NCBI RefSeq assembly: GCF_945952055.1
Contig: NZ_CAMFHB010000043.1
Coordinates: 1 to 53,432, forward strand
Direction of reading: 5' to 3'
DNA length: 53,432 nt
DNA from: an uncultured Alsobacter sp.
Lineage (GTDB): Bacteria > Pseudomonadota > Alphaproteobacteria > Rhizobiales > Beijerinckiaceae
The translations under genes and the position numbers were made by a program. Shown in pieces: positions 40,909-49,198 of the stretch; positions within the stretch are counted from its first letter, which is position 1; each line of letters starts with the position of its first letter. Below the pieces are notes generated by a model. The model ran no database searches. It saw nothing but the letters and a program-made list of their open reading frames with translations, and was not told where the DNA came from.

Positions 40909-41646
40909 GTGCCCGACGATTTGTTGCACGCAGATTCCTTTCACCTGATCGTGAAGCTCAAGCCGGGCATGCTGCCGGGCTGGGAGGGAGGCGGCTGGGT
41001 CGGCCTCGAAAGTTTTGCCGAGGAACACCTGGCCCGCGACCGTTTCCACGCTCTTCGCCCCGTGCTCGAAGCCCTCCAGGCCAGCGCGGCCATGATCCGG
41101 GGACTGGCCCAATCGGCCACCCAGACCATTTCCCACGACAAGACCGTGATCTCGCGCGATGCCGAGTTCTGGACGCTGGGCAGCGTCGAGATCCGGGTAG
41201 CCGGGCCGGAACTCCTCGGCCTGTGGCGCCGGGAGGCCGACCGCCTCACGGCGGAGTTCGCCGCCCGGGAGGCCGCGCGTCAGGCCGCTCGCCCCGTCGT
41301 GCTGCCCCCGCCGCCCCCGCCGACGGGCCTGTCGAAACGCTCGGCCGCCTTGCTCTTCGGCGGGAGCTTCGTGGCGGTGCTGGTCGCCAGCAAGCTCCTG
41401 ATGACGCCGCCCCCCGACCCGGCCGTGTCCATCACCACGGTGAAGCGCGACGGCACCACCATCATGCTGCCGGATCCCAAGGACCCGAACTTCACCATCG
41501 AATACGAGCTGAGGCCGGACGGCACGCGCGTCGTGACCGCGCGTTACCCGAATGGGCAGCGGCCCGAGCCCCAGGACCCGAACGACCCGAAGCGCCAGCG
41601 GTCCCTGGCCGACGGCGTCAACAACGTCCTCCGCGCGCGCCCATAG
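40909..41646 (+). CDS. Hypothetical single-pass membrane protein
   Basis: This 245-residue protein is unrecognised. It has a soluble N-terminal region of about 140 residues, a poly-proline stretch (VLPPPPPPTG), one transmembrane helix (about 146-163; AALLFGGSFVAVLVASKLL) and a charged C-terminal region rich in Asp/Pro (LPDPKDPNF, EPQDPNDPKRQ). The N-terminal part is probably cytoplasmic and the tail periplasmic. Start is GTG at 40909; GGAG is rather far upstream (about 14 nt), so the start may be further in. The FecR gene begins 94 bp later in the same direction. Confidence 0.6.
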   Translation: MPDDLLHADSFHLIVKLKPGMLPGWEGGGWVGLESFAEEHLARDRFHALRPVLEALQASAAMIRGLAQSATQTISHDKTVISRDAEFWTLGSVEIRVAGPELLGLWRREADRLTAEFAAREAARQAARPVVLPPPPPPTGLSKRSAALLFGGSFVAVLVASKLLMTPPPDPAVSITTVKRDGTTIMLPDPKDPNFTIEYELRPDGTRVVTARYPNGQRPEPQDPNDPKRQRSLADGVNNVLRARP

Positions 41647-41739
41647 CGCGCGTCGGTGGCACGCACCGTCCGGCGCGGCTTGCACGCGCTCGAAACCGCG
41701 GGCACCCTGCACCGGACGCGAGAATTGCGGGGGCGGGCG

Positions 41740-42387
41740 ATGATCTGCATGCGGTTGCGAGCGGCCTCGGCCGGCCTTGCCCTCGCGCTGGGCGCCCTGG
41801 CCGTGGCCCCGGTCGCGCCGGCGCGGGCCGAAGAACCGCGTTCCATCGGTCTCGTCGACAAGGTCCAGGGCGCGGCTGACGCGGTCTCGGCGGGACGGAT
41901 GCGCGACCTCGCCGGCCAGGATCCCATCTGGTTCGGGGACCGCTTGCGGACCGGCGAGGACTCCCGGCTCGCCGTCCAGCTCGACGACGAGACCAGGCTC
42001 ACGCTGGGCGAGAAGGCGACGCTCACCGTCGACCGCTTCGTCTACAACCCCGAGCGCGGGGCCGGAACGCTGGCCCTGAAGGTCGCCCGCGGCGCCTTCC
42101 TGTTCGTCGGCGGCAAGGTGGAGGCGGCCCAGGGCGCCCGCGTCAGCATCACGACGGCGTCGGCCACGCTGGGGGTGCGGGGAACGACCGTCTGGGGCGG
42201 CCCGCTCGACGGCGGCTTCGGCGTCTTCGTGGCCGAGGGCCGCGTCACGGTCCGCGCACGGCGCGGCACCGTCACCCTCACGCGCGGCCAGGGCACGCTG
42301 ATCGACGGCAACGGCCGCCCGGACGGCGTCACGACATGGGGCCAGCCCCGCATCCAGCGAGCGCTCGCGACGGTCGCGATCCCCTGA
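41740..42387 (+). CDS. FecR-domain exported protein (second copy)
   Basis: This 215-residue protein has a signal peptide (about residues 1-30, ending ARAEE) and a FecR domain: GLVDKVQGAADAV, DPIWFGDRLRTGEDSRLAVQLDDETRLTLGEKATLTVDRFVY, then VSITTASATLGVRGTTVWGG. This is the class of small soluble FecR proteins found beside adhesin and CHASE2 genes, not the Fe-citrate anti-sigma type. The purine-rich GGGGGCGGG precedes the ATG at 41740; an ATG 9 bp later is also possible. It is probably periplasmic. It differs from the first FecR protein (34157-35164) in lacking the C-terminal anchor. Confidence 0.78.
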   Translation: MICMRLRAASAGLALALGALAVAPVAPARAEEPRSIGLVDKVQGAADAVSAGRMRDLAGQDPIWFGDRLRTGEDSRLAVQLDDETRLTLGEKATLTVDRFVYNPERGAGTLALKVARGAFLFVGGKVEAAQGARVSITTASATLGVRGTTVWGGPLDGGFGVFVAEGRVTVRARRGTVTLTRGQGTLIDGNGRPDGVTTWGQPRIQRALATVAIP

Positions 42388-42411
42388 GCGCGCGCCGGCT
42401 CGACGACCGCG

Positions 42412-42981
42412 TCAGTCGGTCGGAGCCGCTCCCAGCGGATAGGTCGCCACCCTCTCCCAGGGCCCGCCCTTGTAGCGCCAGATCCGGATCGCCTCGACCG
42501 TGAACGAGAACGGTTCGAAAAGGGGCTCGAGGGCCTGCAGCGTCAGGCGCGCCTTCGACGGCGGAACCTTGTTCTGGATGGTGACGTGCGGGGCGAGCCG
42601 CCGCCGGTCCTGCGGCGTGAGCCACCCCGACCACAGTCGCGCGAACTCGGCGCGCAGGCGAACCAGGGCCGGCGAGTCGATCTCGATCGCAACGCCGCGG
42701 CCGGTGCCGACCAGGCCCGTCGCCCTGGCGTGGAGCGGGTCGAGGTCCCAGCAGCGTTCGGCCAGGGCATCCTCGATGGTCGCGAGGTCGGCGGCGGGCA
42801 GGCTGTGGAACAGGGTGATGTGCGCCGGAACCCGATTGAGATGAGCGGGATAGTGCGCGCGCCGCCAGGCGTCGAATCGCGCCGCCGTTTCGGCGTCCGG
42901 CTGGGCCGTCACGATGAGGGGTTCGGGACCCCGATCGCGCCCCTCGGGAGTGAAGAATGTTTTCTGACCCACAGGACACAC
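42412..42981 (-). CDS. 2H phosphoesterase / 2'-5' RNA ligase-like protein (LigT family)
   Basis: This 189-residue protein has the two HxT motifs of the 2H superfamily, AHITLFH (about residues 53-59) and PHVTIQNK (about 131-138), at the usual spacing. LPAADL and FTVEAIRIWRYKGGPWE are typical of the LigT-like subgroup. It would act on cyclic or 2'-5' phosphodiesters. The start is GTG at 42981; homologues begin close to EPLIVTAQPDAE, so a GTG about 23 codons downstream is an alternative. It converges on the FecR gene with 24 bp between stops. Confidence 0.82.
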   Translation of the reverse strand: MCPVGQKTFFTPEGRDRGPEPLIVTAQPDAETAARFDAWRRAHYPAHLNRVPAHITLFHSLPAADLATIEDALAERCWDLDPLHARATGLVGTGRGVAIEIDSPALVRLRAEFARLWSGWLTPQDRRRLAPHVTIQNKVPPSKARLTLQALEPLFEPFSFTVEAIRIWRYKGGPWERVATYPLGAAPTD

Positions 42982-43040
42982 GTCGGACCGGACACGCCAT
43001 CCGTCAAGGGTCGGGGGCGCTGAACCATTGATAAATCACG

Positions 43041-43064
43041 TTCTTTCCGTGTTGATGGAAAGAA
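43041..43064. promoter_or_regulatory. Perfect 8-bp inverted repeat between divergent LigT and secreted-protein genes
   Basis: TTCTTTCC-GTGTTGAT-GGAAAGAA is an exact inverted repeat with an 8-nt spacer in an AT-richer stretch, 60 bp upstream of the LigT start and 152 bp upstream of the next plus-strand gene. It looks like a dimer-binding operator; a transcribed hairpin is also possible. Confidence 0.45.
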
Positions 43065-43215
43065 TTGCGGCTGACCTGCAACACCCCGGGCGAAAACCGA
43101 CCCTGCAGCGGCACCAACGCCCCGGAAGCGTCCCGAGGTGGGACGTTCATGGTTGACGCAGCCGAGCGAATGTTGATGCAGTGCAGACCGCTGATAGTCG
43201 ATGATCGAGGTGGGA

Positions 43216-43575
43216 ATGGTCAAGGTCGTGTTAACGGCAGTCGTGGCGGTCTTCGTCGCAGGAGCGGCCCAGGCGGCCGACTTCGCTTCCGAGCGCGCGG
43301 CATGCCTTCTGCTCGTCCGCTCGCCGCTTCTGTCGCTCCCCGTCGGCGACATGCAGCAGCAGGTGAGCCTGCGTCTCGACCGCTCGGTCGAGGTGGCGCG
43401 GGCCAGCCAGTCGGTTTACAGCACGTCTCCCCGATTCCTCTGGGCGTCCGAGACCAAGGTCGCCTGCGGCATGGCCGTGGGCTTCTTCGGCGGCGGAGAG
43501 GTCAACGAGGAGATGGTGAGCAAGTGCGATTGCTTCTACGGCCGCATGCTGGCCTACACGAACGCACTGCGCTGA
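43216..43575 (+). CDS. Small secreted hypothetical protein
   Basis: This 119-residue protein has a signal peptide (residues 1-20, MVKVVLTAVVAVFVAGAAQA) and a mature part of about 99 residues with four Cys (CLLL, VACG, CDCFYGR). That suggests an oxidised periplasmic or secreted protein. No family recognised. Its ribosome binding site GAGGTGGG favours ATG at 43216 over an in-frame ATG 15 bp upstream. It lies 94 bp before the TolC-like gene and may be the first gene of the adhesin-export run. Confidence 0.6.
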   Translation: MVKVVLTAVVAVFVAGAAQAADFASERAACLLLVRSPLLSLPVGDMQQQVSLRLDRSVEVARASQSVYSTSPRFLWASETKVACGMAVGFFGGGEVNEEMVSKCDCFYGRMLAYTNALR

Positions 43576-43669
43576 GAGCGCCAGGCGGGCGGTGGCCGTT
43601 CGGGCCACTGCTGCGAGCGCCGGCGCGCGACACGATGCGATGAAGCAGATGATGGTTAGGGCGAATACG

Positions 43670-45091
43670 ATGTCGAAGGGATTGAAGACGCGTCGGACAG
43701 GGCTTGTGGCCGCGTTGCGATGCGCTTTGCTCACCACGGTCGCGTTCGCGTCCGCCGGTGGCGTCGCCCAGGCGATGAGCCTGCGCGAAGCCGTGTCCAT
43801 TGCGCTCGATTCCAATCCGCAGATCGGCCAGGCGATCATGAATCGCGAGGCGATCGAGTTCGAGCTGCGCCAGGCGCGCGGTCTCTACCTGCCGCGGCTG
43901 GACCTCGAGAGCTCGGCCGGCGCACGCCGCTACGGCAGCCCGGACCGCCGGCGCCTGGGCACCGACGACAAGGCGCTCAAGCCCGTCGAGGCCGAACTCG
44001 TGGCCACCCAGCGCCTGTTCGACGGCTTCGGCCGAGAGGCCGAGGTCGAGCGCCAAGCCTCCCGCGTCGACGGCGCGTCGTTCCGCGTCATCGAGCGCGC
44101 CGAGTTCATCGCGCTGTCGATCGCGCGTGAATACATCGAGGTGCTGCTGCAGCAGCGCATCCTCTCGGTGGTGAACGAGAACGCCGCCTTCCACCGGCGC
44201 ATCCTGGGCGACATCGACGCGGGCGTCCGGTCCGGCACGCTGACCGATGCCGACAAATACCAGGCCTCCGAGCGCCTGACGGCCGCCATCGCCAAGCAGA
44301 AGCAGGCCGAGGAAGACCTTGCCACCGCCAAGATCCGTTTCTACACCCTCGTCGGCCAGCCGATCGGGGTCGCGGGCGCCCTGCCCGTCCTCGGTGGCAC
44401 GCTGCCGAAGTCGCTGGCCGACGCCATCGGACGGGCCAGGACCAACAATCCGCAGATCGCGGGCGCGGGTGCCGACGTCGATGCCGGTGAAGCCCTCGTG
44501 AAGGCCGCCCGGTCGAAGTACTATCCCGAGCTGTTCCTCGAGGGCCGGGCCCGGACGGGCAACGACGTGGACGGCAATCGCGGCCACACCAACGACATGA
44601 CCGGCCGCGCCGTGCTGCGCTGGAACCTGTATGACGGCGGCATCAAGAACGCCAACGAGCAGGAGCAGATCCGGCGGGCCAGCGAGCTGCGCCTGAGGCT
44701 GCACCAGACCCTGCGCGAGGTCGAGGAAGTGGTCCGCACCTCCTGGGAGCGCAAGTCGCGCCAGGCCGAGCTGTCGGGCCTGCTGAGCCGCCAGTCCGGC
44801 GAGGCCGAACGCGTCGTCTCCGCCTACCAGGATCAGTTCAAGGTGGGCCGCCGCTCGCTCCTCGACGTGCTCGACGCCCAGAACACCCGCGTCAACGCCG
44901 CTCTCCTGACCGAGACCGCGCGCTATGCGGTGGTGCTGGCCGAGTACCGCCTGGCGGCCTCCACCGGGGCACTGGTCAAGACGCTGGGCCTGAAGGCCCC
45001 GCAGCAGGGCGATGCCTATGCGCGGGCCAAGGCCGGCGTGCCGCCGACCCCGGACGCCGAGACCTACTCGCGCTACTCGCCCACGCGCTGA
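43670..45091 (+). CDS. TolC/LapE-type outer membrane channel protein
   Basis: This 473-residue outer membrane efflux protein has an N-terminal signal peptide (ending GGVAQA) and two TolC-type repeats: SLREAVSIALDSNPQIGQA and LADAIGRARTNNPQIAGAG. Each is followed by long helical segments, and the second half has YPELFLEGRARTGND, VLRWNLYDGG and FKVGRRSLLDVLDAQN. It forms the outer membrane exit for the type I system encoded next. Several ATG codons are in frame (43640, 43649, 43652, 43670); 43670 gives the best signal peptide and has AGGG about 9 nt upstream. The exporter gene starts 10 bp after its stop. Confidence 0.88.
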   Translation: MSKGLKTRRTGLVAALRCALLTTVAFASAGGVAQAMSLREAVSIALDSNPQIGQAIMNREAIEFELRQARGLYLPRLDLESSAGARRYGSPDRRRLGTDDKALKPVEAELVATQRLFDGFGREAEVERQASRVDGASFRVIERAEFIALSIAREYIEVLLQQRILSVVNENAAFHRRILGDIDAGVRSGTLTDADKYQASERLTAAIAKQKQAEEDLATAKIRFYTLVGQPIGVAGALPVLGGTLPKSLADAIGRARTNNPQIAGAGADVDAGEALVKAARSKYYPELFLEGRARTGNDVDGNRGHTNDMTGRAVLRWNLYDGGIKNANEQEQIRRASELRLRLHQTLREVEEVVRTSWERKSRQAELSGLLSRQSGEAERVVSAYQDQFKVGRRSLLDVLDAQNTRVNAALLTETARYAVVLAEYRLAASTGALVKTLGLKAPQQGDAYARAKAGVPPTPDAETYSRYSPTR

Positions 45092-45101
45092 CGAGCCGCC
45101 G

Positions 45102-47276
45102 GTGAACGCCGTTCCGCAGACCCCTGCAGCGGCTCCGAGCGGCCCCGGAGCGGGGCATACGGGCGGCGATCCCGGTATCGACCCGCTGCTGGGCTGCCTG
45201 CAGTTCGTGGCCCGGCACTACGAGCGCCCGGCCTCCGAGACCATGCTCACCGCGGGGCTTCCGCTCGACGAAGGCCGCCTGACGCCCGACCTCTTCCGGC
45301 GCGCCGCGGCCCGGATCGGCCTGTCGACGGCGGTGACCACCCGGCCGCTCTCCGCCTATGGAACGGTCGACCTGCCGGCCATCATCGCCACGCGCGGCGG
45401 CGGCTATTTCGTGCTGCTCGCCCACCGTCCGGACGGTTCGACGCGGATCTTCGTGCCGGAGACGGGCGGCATCGCCACGGTCGACTTCAAGGACGTCCAG
45501 ACGGTCTATGGCGGGTCGGGCTTCACCATCCTGCCGCACTACGAGGCCGTGGACCACGATGGCAATGCCGGCGACGGCATCCAGCGCGGCCACTGGTTCT
45601 GGGGCCCGGTTAAGTCCCACCGCGGCAGTTTCGCGGTCGTGGCCCTGGCGGCCCTGCTGATCAACCTGATCGGCCTGGCCGCGCCGCTCTACACGATGAA
45701 CATCTACGACCGCGTCCTCCCCAACAAGGCGGTGACGACGCTGTGGGTGCTCGCCGTCGGCTTCGGCGTGGTCCTGGTCTTCGACTACGTCCTGAAACTC
45801 GCCCGCGCCTCGCTCCTCGACACCATCGGCAAGAAGCTCGACATCCAGCTCTCCGAGTCGATCTTCGAGAAGATCCTCAACACGCCGCTGATGCACCGGC
45901 CCGTCTCGACCGGCGAGTTCGTCAATCGCGTGACGCAGTACGAATACATCCGCGAGTTCTTCACCTCCAACACGCTGTCCGTCTTCATCGACTGCAGCTT
46001 CCTGTTCATCTTCCTGATCGTGATCCACCAGCTGTCGGGCTGGATTGTGCTCATCCCGATCACGGCGATGGTGCTGGTGGTGGGCGCCGGGCTGGTGGGC
46101 CAGCGCCTGATCGGCAAGAAGATGGCCGCGGCCCAGGCGGAGAGCTCGCTGCGCCACGCCATGCTGGTCGAGGCCGTCGGCGCGCTGGAGACGATCAAGG
46201 GCATCCGCGCCGAGGGCGCCCTGCTGCGCCGCTGGGACAACGTGATCCGCACCGGCTCGGTGACGCAGGAGAAGATCAAGACGATCAGCTCCGCCACACT
46301 GTACTTCTCCATCCTCGTCCAGCAGATGGTCACCGTGTGGATCGTGGTGGCGGGGGCCTACCGCTTCGCCGCGGGCGAGATGACCACCGGCGCCATCATC
46401 GCCTCCGTCATGCTCGCCTCGCGGGCCGTGTCGCCTCTCACCTCGGTGGCCACGACGCTCACGCGGGCCCGCCACGCCTTCTCGGCGATGAACACGCTGA
46501 ATGGCCTGATGGCCATGCCGGACGAGCGCGTCTCGCAGCGCAGCTTCGTCAACCGCCCGGTCGACGACGGCGCCGTGCAGATCCGCAACGGCGTCTTCTA
46601 CTATCCCCGCGTCGAGCGCCGGATCCTCGACGGCATCAACCTCGCCATCCGGCCGGGCGAGAAGATCGGCATCATCGGCCGCGTCGGGTCGGGCAAGACC
46701 ACGCTGGGCCGCATCATTGCCGGCCTCTACACGCTGACGGACGGCGAGCTCCTGATCGACGGCGTCGACGTGCGCCAGTACCACCCCCACGAGGTGCGCA
46801 AGGCCGTCACCATCGTCTCGCAGGACACCGACCTGTTCCTGGGCACGATCAAGGAGAACATCCTGATCGCCAGGCCCAGTGCCTCCGACGCCGACGTGGT
46901 GCGGGCCTGCCGGCTGGCGGGCGTCGACGACTTCGTGGCGCAGCACCCGATGGGCTACGAGATGCCGGTCGGCGAGCGCGGCCGCAACCTGTCCACGGGC
47001 CAGCGGCAGGCGGTCGCCATCGCGCGCGCCTTCCTCATCGCGCCGAAGATCCTGTTCCTCGACGAGCCCTCCAGCGCCATGGACCTGGCCACCGAGCGCA
47101 TGTTCCTGGCGCGGCTGCAGGAGAGCATGCCAAAGGAACAGACCCTGCTGATCGCCACGCATCGTTTCAGCATGCTGGCGCTGGTCGACCGCCTGATTGT
47201 CGTCGACAACGGCCGGATCGCCGCCGACGGACCCAAAGACGACGTGCTCGCTGCGCTTCGTCAAACGGCGGGCTGA
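45102..47276 (+). CDS. LapB-type type I secretion ABC exporter (permease-ATPase)
   Basis: This 724-residue protein has an N-terminal C39-like domain that is not a protease (about residues 25-150; starts DPLLGCLQFVARHYERPAS without the catalytic Cys/His set), as in LapB-type adhesin exporters. Six transmembrane helices follow (about 175-450), then the ATPase with Walker A GRVGSGKTT, Q-loop VSQDTDLF, signature LSTGQRQA (LSGGQ variant), Walker B ILFLDEPSSAMD and switch ATHR. It energises export of the giant adhesin. Start GTG at 45102 is 10 bp after the TolC stop; a longer frame inside the TolC gene is rejected. Confidence 0.9.
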   Translation: MNAVPQTPAAAPSGPGAGHTGGDPGIDPLLGCLQFVARHYERPASETMLTAGLPLDEGRLTPDLFRRAAARIGLSTAVTTRPLSAYGTVDLPAIIATRGGGYFVLLAHRPDGSTRIFVPETGGIATVDFKDVQTVYGGSGFTILPHYEAVDHDGNAGDGIQRGHWFWGPVKSHRGSFAVVALAALLINLIGLAAPLYTMNIYDRVLPNKAVTTLWVLAVGFGVVLVFDYVLKLARASLLDTIGKKLDIQLSESIFEKILNTPLMHRPVSTGEFVNRVTQYEYIREFFTSNTLSVFIDCSFLFIFLIVIHQLSGWIVLIPITAMVLVVGAGLVGQRLIGKKMAAAQAESSLRHAMLVEAVGALETIKGIRAEGALLRRWDNVIRTGSVTQEKIKTISSATLYFSILVQQMVTVWIVVAGAYRFAAGEMTTGAIIASVMLASRAVSPLTSVATTLTRARHAFSAMNTLNGLMAMPDERVSQRSFVNRPVDDGAVQIRNGVFYYPRVERRILDGINLAIRPGEKIGIIGRVGSGKTTLGRIIAGLYTLTDGELLIDGVDVRQYHPHEVRKAVTIVSQDTDLFLGTIKENILIARPSASDADVVRACRLAGVDDFVAQHPMGYEMPVGERGRNLSTGQRQAVAIARAFLIAPKILFLDEPSSAMDLATERMFLARLQESMPKEQTLLIATHRFSMLALVDRLIVVDNGRIAADGPKDDVLAALRQTAG

Positions 47277-47379
47277 CCCTCTTTTGCTGCCGTGTCGCCA
47301 CATTCGCCACGCATTAAGCAGGCGTGTGCTATGGTTGTGCCGTCATTAACCTCGCATCCACGGGCCGCAATCCTTCGCC

Positions 47380-49113
47380 ATGCTGCCGATCATGCGTCTG
47401 ACGTTCCTCGCTGCGGCCGCCGCCCTCTGGGCGAGCGCCGGCGCGTGGGCACAGTCCGGCCCGATGATTCTGCCCCAGCCGGGCGGTGCCGCGCCCGAGG
47501 CCGAGGCCGCCCCGGCACGGCCCGCCCCCCGTGCCACGCCACGGAGCAAGCCGAAGCCGAAGCCCGCCGAGGCCGCCACCGAAGCCGCCGCGCCGCAGGA
47601 CAGTGCGCCCGGCAACGAGGCGGCCGAGCCCGCGCAGGCTGCCCCCAAGCCGGCGCCGAAGCCCGTCCGCGCCAAGACTGCCAAGCCCGCGCCGGCCGCG
47701 CCCGCGGCCGGCACGGCGGAGGCGCCCTCCGCCGAGGAGCCTGGCGCTGCCCCGACCGAAGACGCTGCGAAGCCCCCCGCACCGGTGAAGCCGGCCAAGC
47801 CGCCCCGGGCCAAGGCGGCCAAGCCCGCTCCGGCCGCCGCGCCCGTCGCCAAGACGGACGATCCCGCCGGCACGCCGGACCCGGCCGCCGCTGCGGCTGA
47901 CGATGCGGCGAAAGCCGCGGAAGCGCCGAAGCCCGTGGCCAAGCCGCCCCGCGCCAAGGTCGCGAAGCCCGTGCCCGCCGCGCCGCCTGCGGCCGAGACG
48001 CAGGACGCATCGCCCGACAACGGCGCCCAGCCCGGCAACGCCGCCCAGGCGACGGACCCCGCCGCGCCGCCGCCCCCCGCCAAGCCCCCGACCAAGCGCG
48101 CCAAGGCGCCGGCCAAGCCGGCTCAGCCGACGGCCGAGGCGAGCCCCGACGGCCAGACTGCGGTCGCTCCGCCCGGTCCCGACGGCGAGCCCGCGCCGGC
48201 GAAGGCTCCGGCCCGTGGCAAGGCGCAAAAGGGAAAGGCCGTGGCCGGCAAGCCGGTCGCCCCGCCGGAACCGCCGCGCGACCTGCCGCCGCAGCTGCGG
48301 GCCGCCGATCTGCGCGACCCCGACCTGCTGACCGACACAAGGCTCTTGGGGCGTCGCCCGACCATGACGATGCCCCCGGAGACGGGCGATGACGCCGTGC
48401 GGGTGGTGACGCGCTCGATGGGGCGTTCGCCCCGATCGCTCTATCTCGCGGAGGCCTGGTCGCCGCCGGGGATCGCGGTCTACGACGCCCTGCTGCAGTC
48501 GCCCGACAGCAGCGAGGCGGCTCCCGTGGCGCTGAACTCCTTCGAGGCGATCCAGGCGGGCGCCGCGGCAGGCCCCTTCCGCGCCGGGCTGGTGGAGGAG
48601 AACGAGGCCGAGCCGGGGCGGCCCCGGATCGACGCGGGCACGGTCACCTGGCGGTTCCTGCAGCCGGACGGCGGCACCGGTGCCCCGACCGCCCTGTCGG
48701 CGGAGGTCGTGATCGACCGGCCGCGGCTCAAGGTGGTCGTCACCTTCCGCCCGGACCGCACGCCGAACGCGCCCTCGCCGCTGGCGATCGACATCGCCTT
48801 CGTGAACTCCCAGAGCCCGGTGACGCAGATCGGGATCCCGGAGCTTCGCAACCCGGGTATCGAGAGGGGCATTCCGCTCTACGCGACGCTGGCCGGCGCG
48901 GCGACCCCCGGCGAGCCCTATGCGGTGATCCTGTCGGCCAACGACACCGACGGCGACCAGAACATCAAGCTGCTCACCGGACGTCCCTGGATCGACATCC
49001 CCATGCGGACGCAGAACGGGAAGCGCTTGACCCTGGCGTTCGAAAAGGGCACCGCCGTGCGCGAGATGATGCGCAGTGCCTTTCGCGCCTGGCGGCTTCC
49101 CTGGCTGCCATGA
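47380..49113 (+). CDS. Exported Pro/Ala/Lys-rich protein of the T1SS operon, unknown function
   Basis: This 577-residue protein has a signal peptide (MRLTFLAAAAALWASAGAWAQ, from the ATG at 47392; 47380 is also possible). A very long low-complexity region (about residues 30-300) is made of repeating Pro/Ala/Lys units such as KPAKPPRAKAAKPAP. A folded C-terminal domain follows (about 310-577), beta-rich with VVIDRPRLKVVVTFRP and RPWIDIPM. The low-complexity part recalls TonB-like periplasm-spanning segments. It sits between the ABC exporter and HlyD genes, so it may be an accessory of adhesin export. No family recognised. Confidence 0.75.
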   Translation: MLPIMRLTFLAAAAALWASAGAWAQSGPMILPQPGGAAPEAEAAPARPAPRATPRSKPKPKPAEAATEAAAPQDSAPGNEAAEPAQAAPKPAPKPVRAKTAKPAPAAPAAGTAEAPSAEEPGAAPTEDAAKPPAPVKPAKPPRAKAAKPAPAAAPVAKTDDPAGTPDPAAAAADDAAKAAEAPKPVAKPPRAKVAKPVPAAPPAAETQDASPDNGAQPGNAAQATDPAAPPPPAKPPTKRAKAPAKPAQPTAEASPDGQTAVAPPGPDGEPAPAKAPARGKAQKGKAVAGKPVAPPEPPRDLPPQLRAADLRDPDLLTDTRLLGRRPTMTMPPETGDDAVRVVTRSMGRSPRSLYLAEAWSPPGIAVYDALLQSPDSSEAAPVALNSFEAIQAGAAAGPFRAGLVEENEAEPGRPRIDAGTVTWRFLQPDGGTGAPTALSAEVVIDRPRLKVVVTFRPDRTPNAPSPLAIDIAFVNSQSPVTQIGIPELRNPGIERGIPLYATLAGAATPGEPYAVILSANDTDGDQNIKLLTGRPWIDIPMRTQNGKRLTLAFEKGTAVREMMRSAFRAWRLPWLP

Positions 49114-49198
49114 TCCTGCCTGACGCCATCCTGCCCGACGTGACGCCGACGTCCACGCGCCCCACCATCCCCTCTTCGACAGTCCGGACCATCGCCCC

